Assembly (NCBI GenBank): GCA_003481775.1
Contig: QULU01000011.1
Span: 38,146 to 102,145 of the forward strand
Length of the DNA stretch: 64,000 nt
Direction: 5' to 3'
Source of the DNA: Clostridiaceae bacterium OM02-2AC
GTDB taxonomy: Bacteria > Bacillota_I > Bacilli_A > Erysipelotrichales > Erysipelotrichaceae
Shown here: one piece after another, positions 46,334 through 55,997 of the stretch
Position numbering within the stretch: position 1 is the first letter of the stretch
Layout of the letters: the number at the start of each line of letters is the position of its first letter
Position numbers and translations under genes: made by a program
Notes under the pieces: generated by a model
Told to the model about the DNA's origin: nothing
What the model saw: only the letters and a program-made list of their open reading frames with translations
The model's database searches: none

Positions 46334-48217
46334 ATGGCGAAGAGCAAAAAAGAGCAACTATTCACAATACTGAAGGAATCCAATAAACCACTGCCGTCTT
46401 CCTTTTTATCAGCAAAGTTAAATGTAACGGAACGCTCCATTCGCAATTATGTAAAGGAACTCAATCATATATTGCAAGCAACTATTATAGTATCCAGTCA
46501 ACAGGGTTATTATCTAAAAAACAACGCCGTTCGACTTTCTGATATCACTCAACCACAGCATCTGGAATATTCACAAGGTCAAAGATGCCGTATGATATTA
46601 AAAGAATTATTATTTCATAATCATTTCCATTATGTGAAATTCGCTGAAAAGCTATATGTCAGTGATGTTACTATACAAAATGATATAAAAAAGGTGGTTC
46701 GTCCTTTCTTAGCAAAATATCCCTTAGTATTGAAAAAGCAGGGGAGTGAGTATACATTGTGCGGGAACGAACGTGAGAAACGAAATCTTATGAGCAATTT
46801 AATCAAAGAGGAACTGAAGGATTTCTCATATTTTTATTTTGATGAGCTAAATCGTAAATATGATTATCTTGATCTGAAACAGGCGATTGAGATTATTCTG
46901 ACGAAGCACCAGTTGCATGTAAACAGCTATACATTACAGAACATAACCACGCATTTGATAGTTAGTATCAGCCGTCTTGAAAATAACTGCTTTATCAGTG
47001 AGGAAGCGAAATGCATCCCGGCGCGCTCAGAAAGTATTCAGGCAGTCACAAAAGAAATCGCAGAATTTCTGAATGACAGATACCAAATTGAATTTCCTCC
47101 AGTGGAAATGGACTACATTTCCTTTGTACTGCAATCCAAAACCTATCATGCTGTCAATACATGCGGTAAAATATTTGATATACATGAGTATATTGAAAGT
47201 AGATACATTCATATATGTAATGAAATCGTGAACAAGCTAAAGGCTTATTATCACATAGAATTTGATCGTAACAGTTTGATACGATTTACTTTTCATATTA
47301 AGGCATTAGCGAATCGCTCTTCATTAAATCAGTACATCAGCAATCCGCATACGAAAATTACACGGGCAACCAATCCATTTCTATTTGAAATCGGTGTTTT
47401 TATCTCAGATATTTTAAAAGAGCATGATATCCTGCTAAATGATGATGAAATCGCCTTTCTGGCCTTTCATATTGGAGCTTTTTATGATGCGTCGCCTGAA
47501 AAAAGAAAGCCGCTTCACATACTCGTGATGCTTCCGAAATATATAAATAGCATTGAGCGGTTTCAGGAGAAAACACAAGAATTGACCACACTGGCTGACT
47601 TTATCTATATGGACGTCCATCCGCTTCCACAGGCTGGATATGATTTGATTATAAGCTGTGACCATATTGATACCGATATTCCTATATTTTACATTTCTCC
47701 ATTGATTACAGATTTTGAATTGGCATCGTTAAAGGATATGATCCATGATATATTCAAAAGGAAAAACAATGCTATTTTCACAAAAAATGATGTTCCGATA
47801 GGATTGTTTAAAAAGAATTATTACGCCTTTAAAGATTATAAAGCGCTTATAAAAAATCTTGTGGATGAGCTTTCGCAGCTGCATTATGTGGATGAAGCTT
47901 TTTTCAAGGATGTTATAGAAAGAGAAAAGCTTTCCAGTACAGCTTTTGTTGAGGGAATTGCATTGCCACACTCTCTGCAAATGAATGCCAGACAAAATTG
48001 CTTCTCTATAGTAATCAATGAGACACCAATCGATTGGAATGGTAGTGATGTTTATATTATTATTCTGATTGCATTTAGCAAGGAGAATCGACTTATGTTT
48101 AGAGATTTTGTTGATTCACTTATCAATAAGCTGTATGAGAGCCGTGATAATATTATATCTATGCAGAGAATAAATTCCTATGAAGAGTTTATACGATGGA
48201 TTGAAAATGAAGAATGA
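46334..48217 (+). CDS. PRD-containing PTS regulator with EIIA domain (LicR/MtlR type), island 2
   Basis: A 627-residue regulator with the same order as island 1: helix-turn-helix (about 5-60; LNVTERSIRNYVKEL), two PRD domains (about 165-390), an EIIB-like domain that lacks a clear Cys (ILVMLPKY) and a C-terminal EIIA with active His in GIALPHSLQ. The missing Cys suggests control differs from the island 1 regulator, which has one. The gene is preceded by GAGAGGAG and is divergent from its PTS operon. Confidence 0.9.
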   Translation: MAKSKKEQLFTILKESNKPLPSSFLSAKLNVTERSIRNYVKELNHILQATIIVSSQQGYYLKNNAVRLSDITQPQHLEYSQGQRCRMILKELLFHNHFHYVKFAEKLYVSDVTIQNDIKKVVRPFLAKYPLVLKKQGSEYTLCGNEREKRNLMSNLIKEELKDFSYFYFDELNRKYDYLDLKQAIEIILTKHQLHVNSYTLQNITTHLIVSISRLENNCFISEEAKCIPARSESIQAVTKEIAEFLNDRYQIEFPPVEMDYISFVLQSKTYHAVNTCGKIFDIHEYIESRYIHICNEIVNKLKAYYHIEFDRNSLIRFTFHIKALANRSSLNQYISNPHTKITRATNPFLFEIGVFISDILKEHDILLNDDEIAFLAFHIGAFYDASPEKRKPLHILVMLPKYINSIERFQEKTQELTTLADFIYMDVHPLPQAGYDLIISCDHIDTDIPIFYISPLITDFELASLKDMIHDIFKRKNNAIFTKNDVPIGLFKKNYYAFKDYKALIKNLVDELSQLHYVDEAFFKDVIEREKLSSTAFVEGIALPHSLQMNARQNCFSIVINETPIDWNGSDVYIIILIAFSKENRLMFRDFVDSLINKLYESRDNIISMQRINSYEEFIRWIENEE

Positions 48218-48384
48218 ATTCCTTCCTTCTAGAATAAAGGAGGGTGCTGTACCATTCTTCATCGACAAAAAAATTCCGTCTAAAGTATATTGTATACGAG
48301 AAATTGCTGTTTGTCTTGCATCTAAAATACCTATATACTCTCAAAAAGCAGTATAAAAAAAGCTGATTATATGCTGCCTTTACA

Positions 48385-48420
48385 CAGCATCAATCAAATA
48401 CAATATAGAATTTGATGCTG
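48385..48420 (+). other. hairpin, role unknown
   Basis: CAGCATCAA pairs exactly with TTGATGCTG. No T run follows. Confidence 0.3.
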
Positions 48421-48446
48421 ACTGTAATTATCATGTAATAAAAAAC

Positions 48447-48492
48447 ACCTATAGTAAGGAGTCTGTATTCTTATACCGTCCTCACTATAGGT
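48447..48492 (+). other. hairpin, role unknown
   Basis: ACCTATAGT-a-AGGA pairs with TCCT-c-ACTATAGGT. Weak T content follows; possibly a late terminator of the regulator. Confidence 0.35.
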
Positions 48493-48922
48493 TTCATACT
48501 TAACAGCGGCTGCTTTTCCTTGATATAGGATTCTTTTTCTTCTGGAAAGGGGAAAGAATAGAATCATTGATGAAATCCAAGATCCGGATGGATCCAATGA
48601 TAAGGGGAGGAGACGATTTGGTAAAACGATCATTCAGGATGAGGAATGAACATGGAATAAAATGGTCATTGCAGCTTTAGAAAACAGATTTCTCTGTTTT
48701 CTACCTTATCCTATGTGTTTGAAATAACACCGTATTGGCAAAACACCAGTTTCTAACAGAAACTTCAGAAAAATATGCGGCATGCACTTAAATGAAAAAA
48801 GAAAACAATCCTATTCCTATCGGTGACAGCGTTTTGCGAAATTGCAGTCGTGATCCACCTGATTCATGGTATAATTTAAGAAATCAGTTATTGTGCATAA
48901 CTGGGAAAGGAGGCAAAATAAG

Positions 48923-49012
48923 ATGAAAATAATGATAGGAAAGAGAGTACAAAGAACATATGAATTATATAGAGAAGAACAAAGAAGCTTGGGAGGAAGC
49001 GTTCGACAATAG
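48923..49012 (+). CDS. short upstream ORF overlapping methyltransferase start
   Basis: A 29-codon frame (MKIMIGKRVQRT...). AAAGGAGG stands 9 bases before its ATG, far better than the site of the methyltransferase, whose start at 48960 lies inside this ORF in another frame. It could be a leader controlling translation, or a remnant of the methyltransferase start shifted by an indel. It has no recognisable protein features. Confidence 0.35.
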   Translation: MKIMIGKRVQRTYELYREEQRSLGGSVRQ

Positions 49013-49748
49013 AATCAATGGCTGGGGAGATACAGTCGTTGAAAACCTCCAAGCATCATCCGCCTACTACATTCAGCCGGCGTTACAGGTTGAGCTTGAC
49101 CAGCTGCATCTGGCAGGAAAGCATGTTGCTCAGTTTTGCTGCAGCAATGGTAGGGAGCTACTATCTATCAGCAGGCATTATGGGGCTGTCGGAACCGGCT
49201 TTGATATTGCAGAGAATTTGATTGCGCAGGGGCAGGCACATGCCGAGCAGCTGCAAGTACCATGTACCTTTGTCGCAGAGAATATCTTAGATATAGGAAG
49301 TGAGTACCATCAAAAATTTGATGTTATACTGTTCACGATCGGAGCGATTACCTGGTTTCAGGATGTTAAGGCGCTTTTTCAGGTGGTTTCCGCTTGCTTA
49401 AAGCCGAAGGGCTGTATGCTGATTCATGATTTCCATCCATTTATGAATATGCTCCCTCTGCCAGGTGAGGATTGTTACAGCGATGCTGCCGTTAGGCTGC
49501 TGGAGCATAAATATTTCACGGCAGAACCATGGATTGAAAACAATGGTATGGGCTATATTTCCGGAGACTATGCGTCCAAAACGTTCACAAGCTTTTCCCA
49601 TTCTGTTTCAGAGCTTGTAAATAGCATTATACAAAGCGGTATGAACATAAAACTGCTGAATGAATACGATTATGATATCGGCCTGTCGGATGTATATGAT
49701 ACATTCGGCTTACCGCTATCCCTGCTACTGCTTGCCGAGAAAAAATAA
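48960..49748 (+). CDS. class I SAM-dependent methyltransferase
   Basis: A 262-residue methyltransferase. The SAM-binding motif lies around residue 60-85 (AQFCCSNGRELLSIS, GTGFDIAENLI), followed by AENILDIG and the conserved FDVILFTIGAITWF. The family resembles methyltransferase-11/25 proteins such as those near tellurite or metabolite modification; the substrate is unknown. ATG 48960 has only a poor ribosome site and overlaps a short ORF with a strong one, so it may be coupled to it. A terminator follows. Confidence 0.85.
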   Translation: MNYIEKNKEAWEEAFDNRINGWGDTVVENLQASSAYYIQPALQVELDQLHLAGKHVAQFCCSNGRELLSISRHYGAVGTGFDIAENLIAQGQAHAEQLQVPCTFVAENILDIGSEYHQKFDVILFTIGAITWFQDVKALFQVVSACLKPKGCMLIHDFHPFMNMLPLPGEDCYSDAAVRLLEHKYFTAEPWIENNGMGYISGDYASKTFTSFSHSVSELVNSIIQSGMNIKLLNEYDYDIGLSDVYDTFGLPLSLLLLAEKK

Positions 49749-49753
49749 TAGGA

Positions 49754-49800
49754 AAAAATCAGGTCGCTGATCTTAAATATGGATCAGTGCCTGATTTTCA
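49754..49800 (+). terminator. terminator after methyltransferase
   Basis: AAAATCAGG pairs with CCTGATTTT, with an inner CTGATC/GATCAG stem. Confidence 0.75.
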
Positions 49801-49874
49801 TTAGTAAATGGTGTGGGGAGTGGCCGTATCGCGTACTCTAGGTGCACAATAATACGTCGCTTGAGGAAAGTAAA

Positions 49875-49900
49875 TAAAAAAACCGATATCACCGGTTTAT
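49875..49900 (-). terminator. tRNA-Leu(GAG) terminator
   Basis: On the minus strand AACCG-GTGATAT-CGGTT is followed by a T run. Confidence 0.7.
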
Positions 49901-49909
49901 TTATCAAAT

Positions 49910-49995
49910 TGGTGCAGACGATGAGATTTGAACTCACACGAGCATACGCTCACTACCCCCTCAAAGTAGCGTGTCTGCCATTCCACCACGTCTGC
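49910..49995 (-). tRNA. tRNA-Leu(GAG)
   Basis: An 86-base class II tRNA on the minus strand. Acceptor GCAGACG pairs with CGTCTGC. The anticodon stem CTACT/GGTAG encloses TTGAGGG, so the anticodon is GAG. It has a long variable arm, a TTCAAAT T-loop and encoded ACCA. Confidence 0.95.
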
Positions 49996-50378
49996 ATATC
50001 CTAAATGCTTATTTATCATACTATATTTTTCATGAATAATCCAGATATTTTTCAAAAAAATCAGTAAAAATCAAGAGAATTGTATTGGCGTTACGTTTCA
50101 TCCATGGATATCCTGCCGCATTGGAATGAAAACATGCGATTCTAATATAAAAGTAGGAATCACCATCACTATCGTCTTCCTCATCATGATAATAGCTGTT
50201 TCCGCATTCATCATCGTCTTTATACTTTTATTGTTTGATGATAGTAGCTGTTCCATAGGAATTGGTTCATGATAAATGGGAACGCTTACCTGAAAAATTC
50301 TTCAAAAATTCACATAGCACACATATTATTCACACATTTATAGTAGATAATAGGGACACGTAAAGAAAGGTTGAAATC
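49996..50378. other. intergenic region
   Basis: About 380 AT-rich bases between the tRNA and the small membrane protein. Nothing specific is seen apart from probable promoters of both. Confidence 0.4.
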
Positions 50379-50735
50379 ATGAAAACGAAAAAAGAAATGA
50401 AAATCTCTAAGGCAAGTATCGTCTTTTATGTGGCAGCTGTTATTTTTCTGGCAATCGCCGCTTTTGAAATCTATCAGACATATCTGACGGTGGAAAACTA
50501 CAAAACAACATATACATTGCAGCTGACAGATATTCTGAATCTGTATTTTACCGGCTGTGTACCTTACTTTGGCTTCGCTTTCCTGGCCTATGGAATCGGT
50601 GAAGTCCTGAAGAAAATTAGTGATCTTACGAGTACACTTCGTCTGTGCATGGAGGATGTAATCGAAGAAGCTGTGGAAGAAGACGCAGAAGAATTTGTGA
50701 CAGAGCCAGTAGCAAGTGAAATGAAAAATGCCTGA
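50379..50735 (+). CDS. small two-helix membrane protein, unknown
   Basis: A 118-residue protein with helices about 11-32 and 60-80, a polar stretch between and an acidic tail rich in Glu (EEAVEEDAEE). I do not recognise a named family, but the size, helix spacing and charged tail resemble the protein at 2162-2521. The gene is single, with AAAGG before the ATG and a terminator after. Confidence 0.7.
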   Translation: MKTKKEMKISKASIVFYVAAVIFLAIAAFEIYQTYLTVENYKTTYTLQLTDILNLYFTGCVPYFGFAFLAYGIGEVLKKISDLTSTLRLCMEDVIEEAVEEDAEEFVTEPVASEMKNA

Positions 50736-50752
50736 AAGCAAGCTATACGATA

Positions 50753-50808
50753 CCCTGTAAACAGATACCGTATGGATATCAATCCCTCGTTTTCAGGGCT
50801 TTTTTTTC
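50753..50808 (+). terminator. terminator
   Basis: CCCTGTAAAC pairs with GTTTTCAGGG (one mismatch), followed by nine T. A shorter CCCT/AGGG stem is nested. Confidence 0.75.
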
Positions 50809-51029
50809 ATTTGCATGACAAAAGGGTAGTCAAAGAATATTCAACATGGACGGATACTGTGTTTTAAAAAATAAAAGCATGGGCTAAATGTATATGTTTG
50901 AATAAGAATTGATCATATTTATAGGAAGTGTCTTTTAAAAGCCGCGATCTGTTTGACAGCAGCTCTCAAAATTTAGCTATGCTGCTGCTTACCTTCAGTG
51001 CTATACTTTAAGGGAATGGAGGTATCCTT
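50809..51029. other. intergenic region
   Basis: About 220 AT-rich bases with no supported gene; presumed promoter region of the MBL hydrolase. Confidence 0.4.
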
Positions 51030-51791
51030 ATGGAAGACTGGTTTCAAATTCAAATGCTGGACGCTGCTACCTATGTGATTTCAGAGCCCAGGCACTATGA
51101 AGAGACTAACTGCTATTTGCTGCTGGGAGAACAACGTGCATTGCTGATTGACAGTGGTCTGGGCATTGCGGATATTCGCAGAATCACAGATCAGCTGACT
51201 GCTTTGCCGATCACCGTGATTGCCACGCATGTGCATTGGGATCATATCGGCTGTCATGGCAGCTACTTCGATGTGCTCGTTCATGAGCAGGAAAAGCTCT
51301 GGCTGAATGGAGAATTTCCGCTTCCATTGGCCGTTGTAAAGCAGCAGCTGATAAAAGAGCCCTGCTCTTTTCCGGAGAAATTTCATTTGGATACCTATAC
51401 CGTATGGCAGGGAAATGCAGGCATCGTGAGGGATGGCGATATTCTGGATTTGGGAGAACGTCATATCAAGGTCCTTCATACACCGGGTCATTCTCCGGGC
51501 CATATGTGCTTTCTCGATGTAGAACGGGAATGGCTGTACAGCGGTGATCTTATTTATAAAGGAATGCTGTACTGTAATTATCCATCGACTGATCCGCAGG
51601 CATATTTGCATTCGCTGCAAAGTCTGCGTGAGCTATGCGTTCGACGTCTGTTGCCAGCACATCATACCATAGAGGTGGATACTTCATTGATTTGGAAAAC
51701 AGCACTGGCATGGGAGGAGCTGCAGGGAAAAGGTCTGCTTATGCATGGCAGCGGGGAATTTCGATATGAAAGCTTCTCCATACGTCTATAG
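51030..51791 (+). CDS. MBL-fold metallo-hydrolase
   Basis: A 253-residue metallo-beta-lactamase-fold enzyme with the metal motif HVHWDH (His67, His69, Asp71, His72), a third-site His in HTPGHSPGH, the bridging Asp in YSGDLIYKG and a late LPAHHT. The glyoxalase II-like GHSPGH suggests a thioesterase or lactonase-like hydrolase rather than an antibiotic-degrading enzyme. ATG 51030 has GGAGG at 9 bases. The substrate is unknown. It is cytoplasmic and single. Confidence 0.9.
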   Translation: MEDWFQIQMLDAATYVISEPRHYEETNCYLLLGEQRALLIDSGLGIADIRRITDQLTALPITVIATHVHWDHIGCHGSYFDVLVHEQEKLWLNGEFPLPLAVVKQQLIKEPCSFPEKFHLDTYTVWQGNAGIVRDGDILDLGERHIKVLHTPGHSPGHMCFLDVEREWLYSGDLIYKGMLYCNYPSTDPQAYLHSLQSLRELCVRRLLPAHHTIEVDTSLIWKTALAWEELQGKGLLMHGSGEFRYESFSIRL

Positions 51792-52302
51792 GAGAAAACA
51801 GAGCATGAAAATATTGATGCTGCAGGGATTATAATATTGCACACCACAGCTTTTTTTTGCAAGCCGCCACCAATCTGGAAGAACATGAATTGCGGTTGAT
51901 GTAGTATCCGTATGAGGTTACCGCAAGGGGCGGCTCAGTATGGATTTGGCTTCTGGATTGCAGCACAGCTTCCCAAAGCTATCGATGGCATCATGGCACA
52001 CAGCATGGGGGACGTTGTCTGCATATGGAAAAAAGCCTTCGCTTATGCAGAAGATAAAAATGCATATGAGAAAAAGAGGTTCTTTCTTACTTTAGAGTAG
52101 CTGTATAAAAAATTTTCATTTCTATTGAAGAATACAATAGATTTTGAAATCTAAATTTTTATTTACCCAAAATCGAATAGGAACCAAAAAAGACTATCTT
52201 GAACATAAAAATCTCAAATCCTGCATTGGAAACAGAATTTGAGATTTTTTTATTATACAGTCTTGCATAGCATACGCAGCCAGCTGAATTCACTGCACCC
52301 TG
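51792..52302. other. intergenic region
   Basis: About 510 bp between the MBL gene and the convergent asd gene. It holds a bidirectional terminator at 52207-52251; a 62-codon frame at 51912 lacks a ribosome site and is not called. Confidence 0.5.
52207..52251. terminator. bidirectional terminator
   Basis: AAAAATCTCAAAT pairs with ATTTGAGATTTTT around a 17-base loop. It serves the leftward hom-lysC-asd operon and anything entering from the left. Confidence 0.85.
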
Positions 52303-53319
52303 CTATTTTTCTTTTTCCTGAATGACAAGCTCGGCAATCTGAACCGCATTGGTAGCGGCCCCCTTGCGAACCTGATCTCCGCAGCACCAGAAGCTTAATG
52401 CATTCGGATGTCCGCTCATATCCTCACGGATACGTCCGACAAATACCAAATCCTGATCTGTGGTATCCAGCGGCATTGGATATACCTGTTTCTGAGGGTC
52501 ATCCACCAGTCTGACGCCCGGTGCAGCCTTCAGCAGCTCTCTTGCTTTCTCCACACTGATTTCTTTCTCGAACTCTACCATAATAGATTCAGAATGGGAA
52601 CGGATCACCGGAACGCGCACACAGGTGCAGTTCACACAAAGCTCAGGATTGCTCATAATCTTGCGTCCTTCATTCTGCATCTTCATTTCTTCACTGGAAT
52701 AACCGGCCTCGTTGAAGCCGCCAATCTGCGGAATGAGATTATAGGCAATCTGATACTGGAAGGTAGTAACTGCTACCTCCTTACCATGACCCAGAGCACC
52801 CACCTGCTGATTCAGTTCACGGATTCCATTGACGCCTGCACCGCTGACAGCCTGATATGTGGAAACGACCATACGCTTTGCATTTGCATATGCGTGCAGC
52901 GGCTGCAGCGCAACCAGTGCAATAATCGTTGCACAGTTTGGATTGGCAATAATGCCGTGATGCTCACGTACTGCCTGTGGATTCACCTCCGGAATAATCA
53001 GCGGCACCTGCTCATCCAGACGGAAGGCAGAGCTGTTATCCACAACAACCGCTCCCTTTTCTGCGGCGATGGGCAGATATTTTTCAGCAATATCATTTTC
53101 TGCAGCGCCTAAAACGATATCCATGCCGTCAAAGCTGTGTTCTGTTGTTTCTTCAACGGTATACTCCTTACCAGCGATGGTTAATTTCTTCCCTGCACTT
53201 CTGGCGCTTGCTAAAAGATGCAGCTCCTTGATAGGAAATCTGCGCTCCATTAAAATTTTGATCATTTCCTGACCCACGGCACCGGTGGCACCGAGTATTG
53301 CGACCTTGTATGTTTTCAT
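52303..53319 (-). CDS. asd: aspartate-semialdehyde dehydrogenase
   Basis: A 338-residue NADPH-dependent enzyme reducing aspartyl phosphate to aspartate semialdehyde. It has Rossmann motif GATGAVGQEM, the catalytic Cys129 in NPNCATI, and the family QAVSGAG and a His in the substrate region. Length is typical of the Gram-positive form. Third gene of the leftward hom-lysC-asd operon, supplying the branch to threonine and, with diaminopimelate genes elsewhere, lysine. Confidence 0.96.
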   Translation of the reverse strand: MKTYKVAILGATGAVGQEMIKILMERRFPIKELHLLASARSAGKKLTIAGKEYTVEETTEHSFDGMDIVLGAAENDIAEKYLPIAAEKGAVVVDNSSAFRLDEQVPLIIPEVNPQAVREHHGIIANPNCATIIALVALQPLHAYANAKRMVVSTYQAVSGAGVNGIRELNQQVGALGHGKEVAVTTFQYQIAYNLIPQIGGFNEAGYSSEEMKMQNEGRKIMSNPELCVNCTCVRVPVIRSHSESIMVEFEKEISVEKARELLKAAPGVRLVDDPQKQVYPMPLDTTDQDLVFVGRIREDMSGHPNALSFWCCGDQVRKGAATNAVQIAELVIQEKEK

Positions 53320-53383
53320 ATCACTCTCTCCTCATATTCTATCTATATGTTTGTATGCATGGTTTGTGCAGCATCCGCTGTGC

Positions 53384-54694
53384 CTAAACAACAAAGTTGT
53401 TGTAAATAGTTTCCACTGTCTTCTCGTAATCCTTGTTTTCCACACCGACGATGATATTCATTTCATCCGTTCCCTGTGCAATCATGCGGATATTGATATT
53501 ATTCTTTCCAAGCACGGCAAACAGCTTGCCGCTGATACCCGGACGATACATCATCTGACGGCCAACCGTAGCAATCAGGGAGATATTATCAATGATTTTG
53601 ATTTCATCGGCATTGCAGGCCTTCTTCATATCACCCACCATATCGTAAATGATATCCTTCACATCCTCAGAATTGACAACGATGCTGAAGGAATCAATTC
53701 CGCTTGGAATATGCTCAATGCTGATTCGGTAATTCTCACAGATTTCCAGTGCACGGCGGATAATACCAACCTCATCCGACATATGATTTTTATAAATGGC
53801 GATAACTGTGAAGTTTTTCTTCCCTGCGATACCGGTGATCATCTGCTCACTTGGATGATCGTCTTTTTCCACAATGATCGTACCGCCCTCCTCCGGGTGG
53901 TTGGTATTCAGAATATTGATTGGGATGTTTTTTTCCTTTACCGGGAAAATTGCCTCCTCATGCAGAACACTCGCCCCCATATAGGAGAGCTCACGCAGCT
54001 CTGAGTAGGTGATGGTATTGATTCGCTTTGGATGATGAACGATTCTCGGGTCTGCCATCAGAATACCGGAAACATCCGTCCAATTTTCATACATATCCGC
54101 ATTCAGAATGTCTGCCAGAATGGAGCCGGTGATATCACTTCCACCACGTGACATCGTCCGCACGGTACCATCCGGAAGTGCACCATAGAAGCCCGGAATA
54201 ACAAAGCGATCCAGCTTCTTCATCGTGTTATCCATTCGATATTTTGTCGCATCAAAATCGATTTTTCCATCATAGCGGAAGGTGATGATATCCTTTGCAT
54301 CCACAAACGGAAAGCCCAGATACTCCGCCATCAGCTTTGCGGTCAGATATTCCCCTCGGGAAACCAGATAATCGGTAGACATCGTCTTATTCAGCTGCCC
54401 TTTTAACTGGGCAAGATCCTCTTCAATCGGATAGCTCAAACCCAGATCATTCTTGATGGAAATGAAGCGTTCCTCTATCAGGTGAAACAGGGATAAATGG
54501 TCGACGCTGTATTTTAAATGGGCTTCGATCAGATACAGCAGATCGGTTACCTTGTTGTCCTTCTTGTGTTCACGACCCGATGCACTGACAACGACAAAGC
54601 GCCGGGCCGGATCGCGTTCAATGATATGCTTGACCTTGCGGAACTGCTGTGCATTTGCAACAGAAGAACCGCCAAACTTCGTTATTTTTATCAT
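53384..54694 (-). CDS. lysC: aspartate kinase
   Basis: A 436-residue enzyme phosphorylating aspartate, the first step of the aspartate family. N-terminal KFGGSSVANA and catalytic TMSRGGSD define the kinase domain; two C-terminal ACT domains (about 290-436) give feedback control by lysine or threonine. ATG 54694 is chosen: GGGAGG is 12 bases upstream and an in-frame ATG at 54706 abuts it. It sits 4 bases after hom and 64 bp before asd. Threonine may be the effector here, given the operon, but this is inference. Confidence 0.95.
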   Translation of the reverse strand: MIKITKFGGSSVANAQQFRKVKHIIERDPARRFVVVSASGREHKKDNKVTDLLYLIEAHLKYSVDHLSLFHLIEERFISIKNDLGLSYPIEEDLAQLKGQLNKTMSTDYLVSRGEYLTAKLMAEYLGFPFVDAKDIITFRYDGKIDFDATKYRMDNTMKKLDRFVIPGFYGALPDGTVRTMSRGGSDITGSILADILNADMYENWTDVSGILMADPRIVHHPKRINTITYSELRELSYMGASVLHEEAIFPVKEKNIPINILNTNHPEEGGTIIVEKDDHPSEQMITGIAGKKNFTVIAIYKNHMSDEVGIIRRALEICENYRISIEHIPSGIDSFSIVVNSEDVKDIIYDMVGDMKKACNADEIKIIDNISLIATVGRQMMYRPGISGKLFAVLGKNNINIRMIAQGTDEMNIIVGVENKDYEKTVETIYNNFVV

Positions 54695-54698
54695 ACTG

Positions 54699-55880
54699 CT
54701 AGTCATCCTCCCTTTCATAGATGCTGGCCATAAAGGCATGGGCATCTGTCTTTAGCATCCGCTCCATCACCTGATGCATTTCATATACCTCAGCCTTCTG
54801 GATATGCAGATATTCCTGTCCCTCAAAGATTGTCACCTCATAGCTGAAATCCTGCAGCTCATTGCGTGCCGCCTCATCTGCACGAAGGATATAATCACGC
54901 AGACATAGCGTTTCATCATAGGTCATTGTATTGGTGAAGGAAGGATCCATATGATATACCCCCTCATTGAGATCGATCAGATCCTGTACAATGGCATTTG
55001 CTGTTGGCAGCTTGCCAGCCCCCTGACCGAAGAATTTTAAATCTCCGATAGTTTTTCCATGCAGCGTGATCAAATTGTAATTGTCCTGTGTGTTGCTTTC
55101 CAAAGAACCGGCTTCAAACAGCACCGGCTCCACAACACAGCCGTAGCGATTGGCGTTGCGCCGCGTTTTGGCAATCAGGCGTACCGCATAGCCCAAAGAG
55201 GAGAAATAGGATACATCCTGCTTTGTGATATTGCGGATGCCGAACACTGGGAAGGTATCCGGGACATGATAATCATAAGCAAGGCTGGCAGAAATACGCA
55301 GCTTGTTGCAAATATCATAGCCGTCGATATCAGCACTTGGATCTGCCTCTGCATAGCCCAGCTCCTGCGCTTCCTTCAGAATGTCCGCAAAGGATGCATG
55401 ATAGCGCTGCATGTGATCCAGAATATAATTGCTGGTACCATTGAAAATACCGTGAATGCGGTCAACCTCGTCAATTCGCATCGCCTTTGCCAATCCTTCA
55501 ATCCAGGGAATTCCGCCTCCTGTGCTTGCTTCATAGTAAATGCGGACATTGTGCTCTCTTGCTGCATCTGTGAATTCCTTTAGATAAGCGGCGATTACCG
55601 CCTTGTTGGCTGTCACGACATGCTTTCCGCTTTTTAATGCCTGCAAAATATAGGTGTGGGCAGGCTCAAGACCACCCATGGTTTCCACGACGACATCTAC
55701 AGAAGCATCCTCCAGAATCGTCTGAATATCATCACACATATAAGGAAGCGTTTTGGCTTTCCCCTTGCGAATCAGTATATAAGATACGTGTAACTGTTTG
55801 GTGCTTTTTGTTACCGCGTGATCAATAATTTCCTTTACTCCCGAGCCAACAGTTCCATAACCGAGTATTGCTATATTCAT
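54699..55880 (-). CDS. hom: homoserine dehydrogenase
   Basis: A 393-residue NAD(P)H-dependent enzyme making homoserine from aspartate semialdehyde. It has Rossmann motif GYGTVGSGV, the NKAVIAAY catalytic region and the family GIFNGTSNYILD. At 393 residues it is shorter than the typical 430-residue form, so the C-terminal ACT-type tail is reduced. GGAGG precedes ATG 55880. It leads the hom-lysC-asd operon, diverging from thrC across about 120 bp. Confidence 0.95.
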   Translation of the reverse strand: MNIAILGYGTVGSGVKEIIDHAVTKSTKQLHVSYILIRKGKAKTLPYMCDDIQTILEDASVDVVVETMGGLEPAHTYILQALKSGKHVVTANKAVIAAYLKEFTDAAREHNVRIYYEASTGGGIPWIEGLAKAMRIDEVDRIHGIFNGTSNYILDHMQRYHASFADILKEAQELGYAEADPSADIDGYDICNKLRISASLAYDYHVPDTFPVFGIRNITKQDVSYFSSLGYAVRLIAKTRRNANRYGCVVEPVLFEAGSLESNTQDNYNLITLHGKTIGDLKFFGQGAGKLPTANAIVQDLIDLNEGVYHMDPSFTNTMTYDETLCLRDYILRADEAARNELQDFSYEVTIFEGQEYLHIQKAEVYEMHQVMERMLKTDAHAFMASIYEREDD

Positions 55881-55925
55881 ATAGTTCCTCCTCTATAAAT
55901 TTTTGTGTCTTTGTTTCAAAAACAC

Positions 55926-55954
55926 TTGTTTTTTTATTGCGAACATTGTATCAT
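55926..55954 (+). promoter_or_regulatory. candidate thrC promoter
   Basis: TTGTTT (55926-55931), 17 bases, TATCAT (55949-55954) in the 117-bp gap to hom. The leader would be short, leaving little room for an attenuator or T-box. Confidence 0.4.
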
Positions 55955-55997
55955 AGTAAAAAAAGAATTGCAAGACGAAAAAGAAGGAGATTAGAAC

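Larger units (their letters stand above)
48218..48959. other. intergenic region with two hairpins
   Basis: 742 bp. Two hairpins lie at 48385-48420 and 48447-48492. No gene is supported in the first 700 bp; a short ORF with a strong ribosome site begins at 48923. Confidence 0.5.

Noticed and set aside
51912-52100. 62-codon frame on the plus strand
   Set aside because: No ribosome site and no family features.
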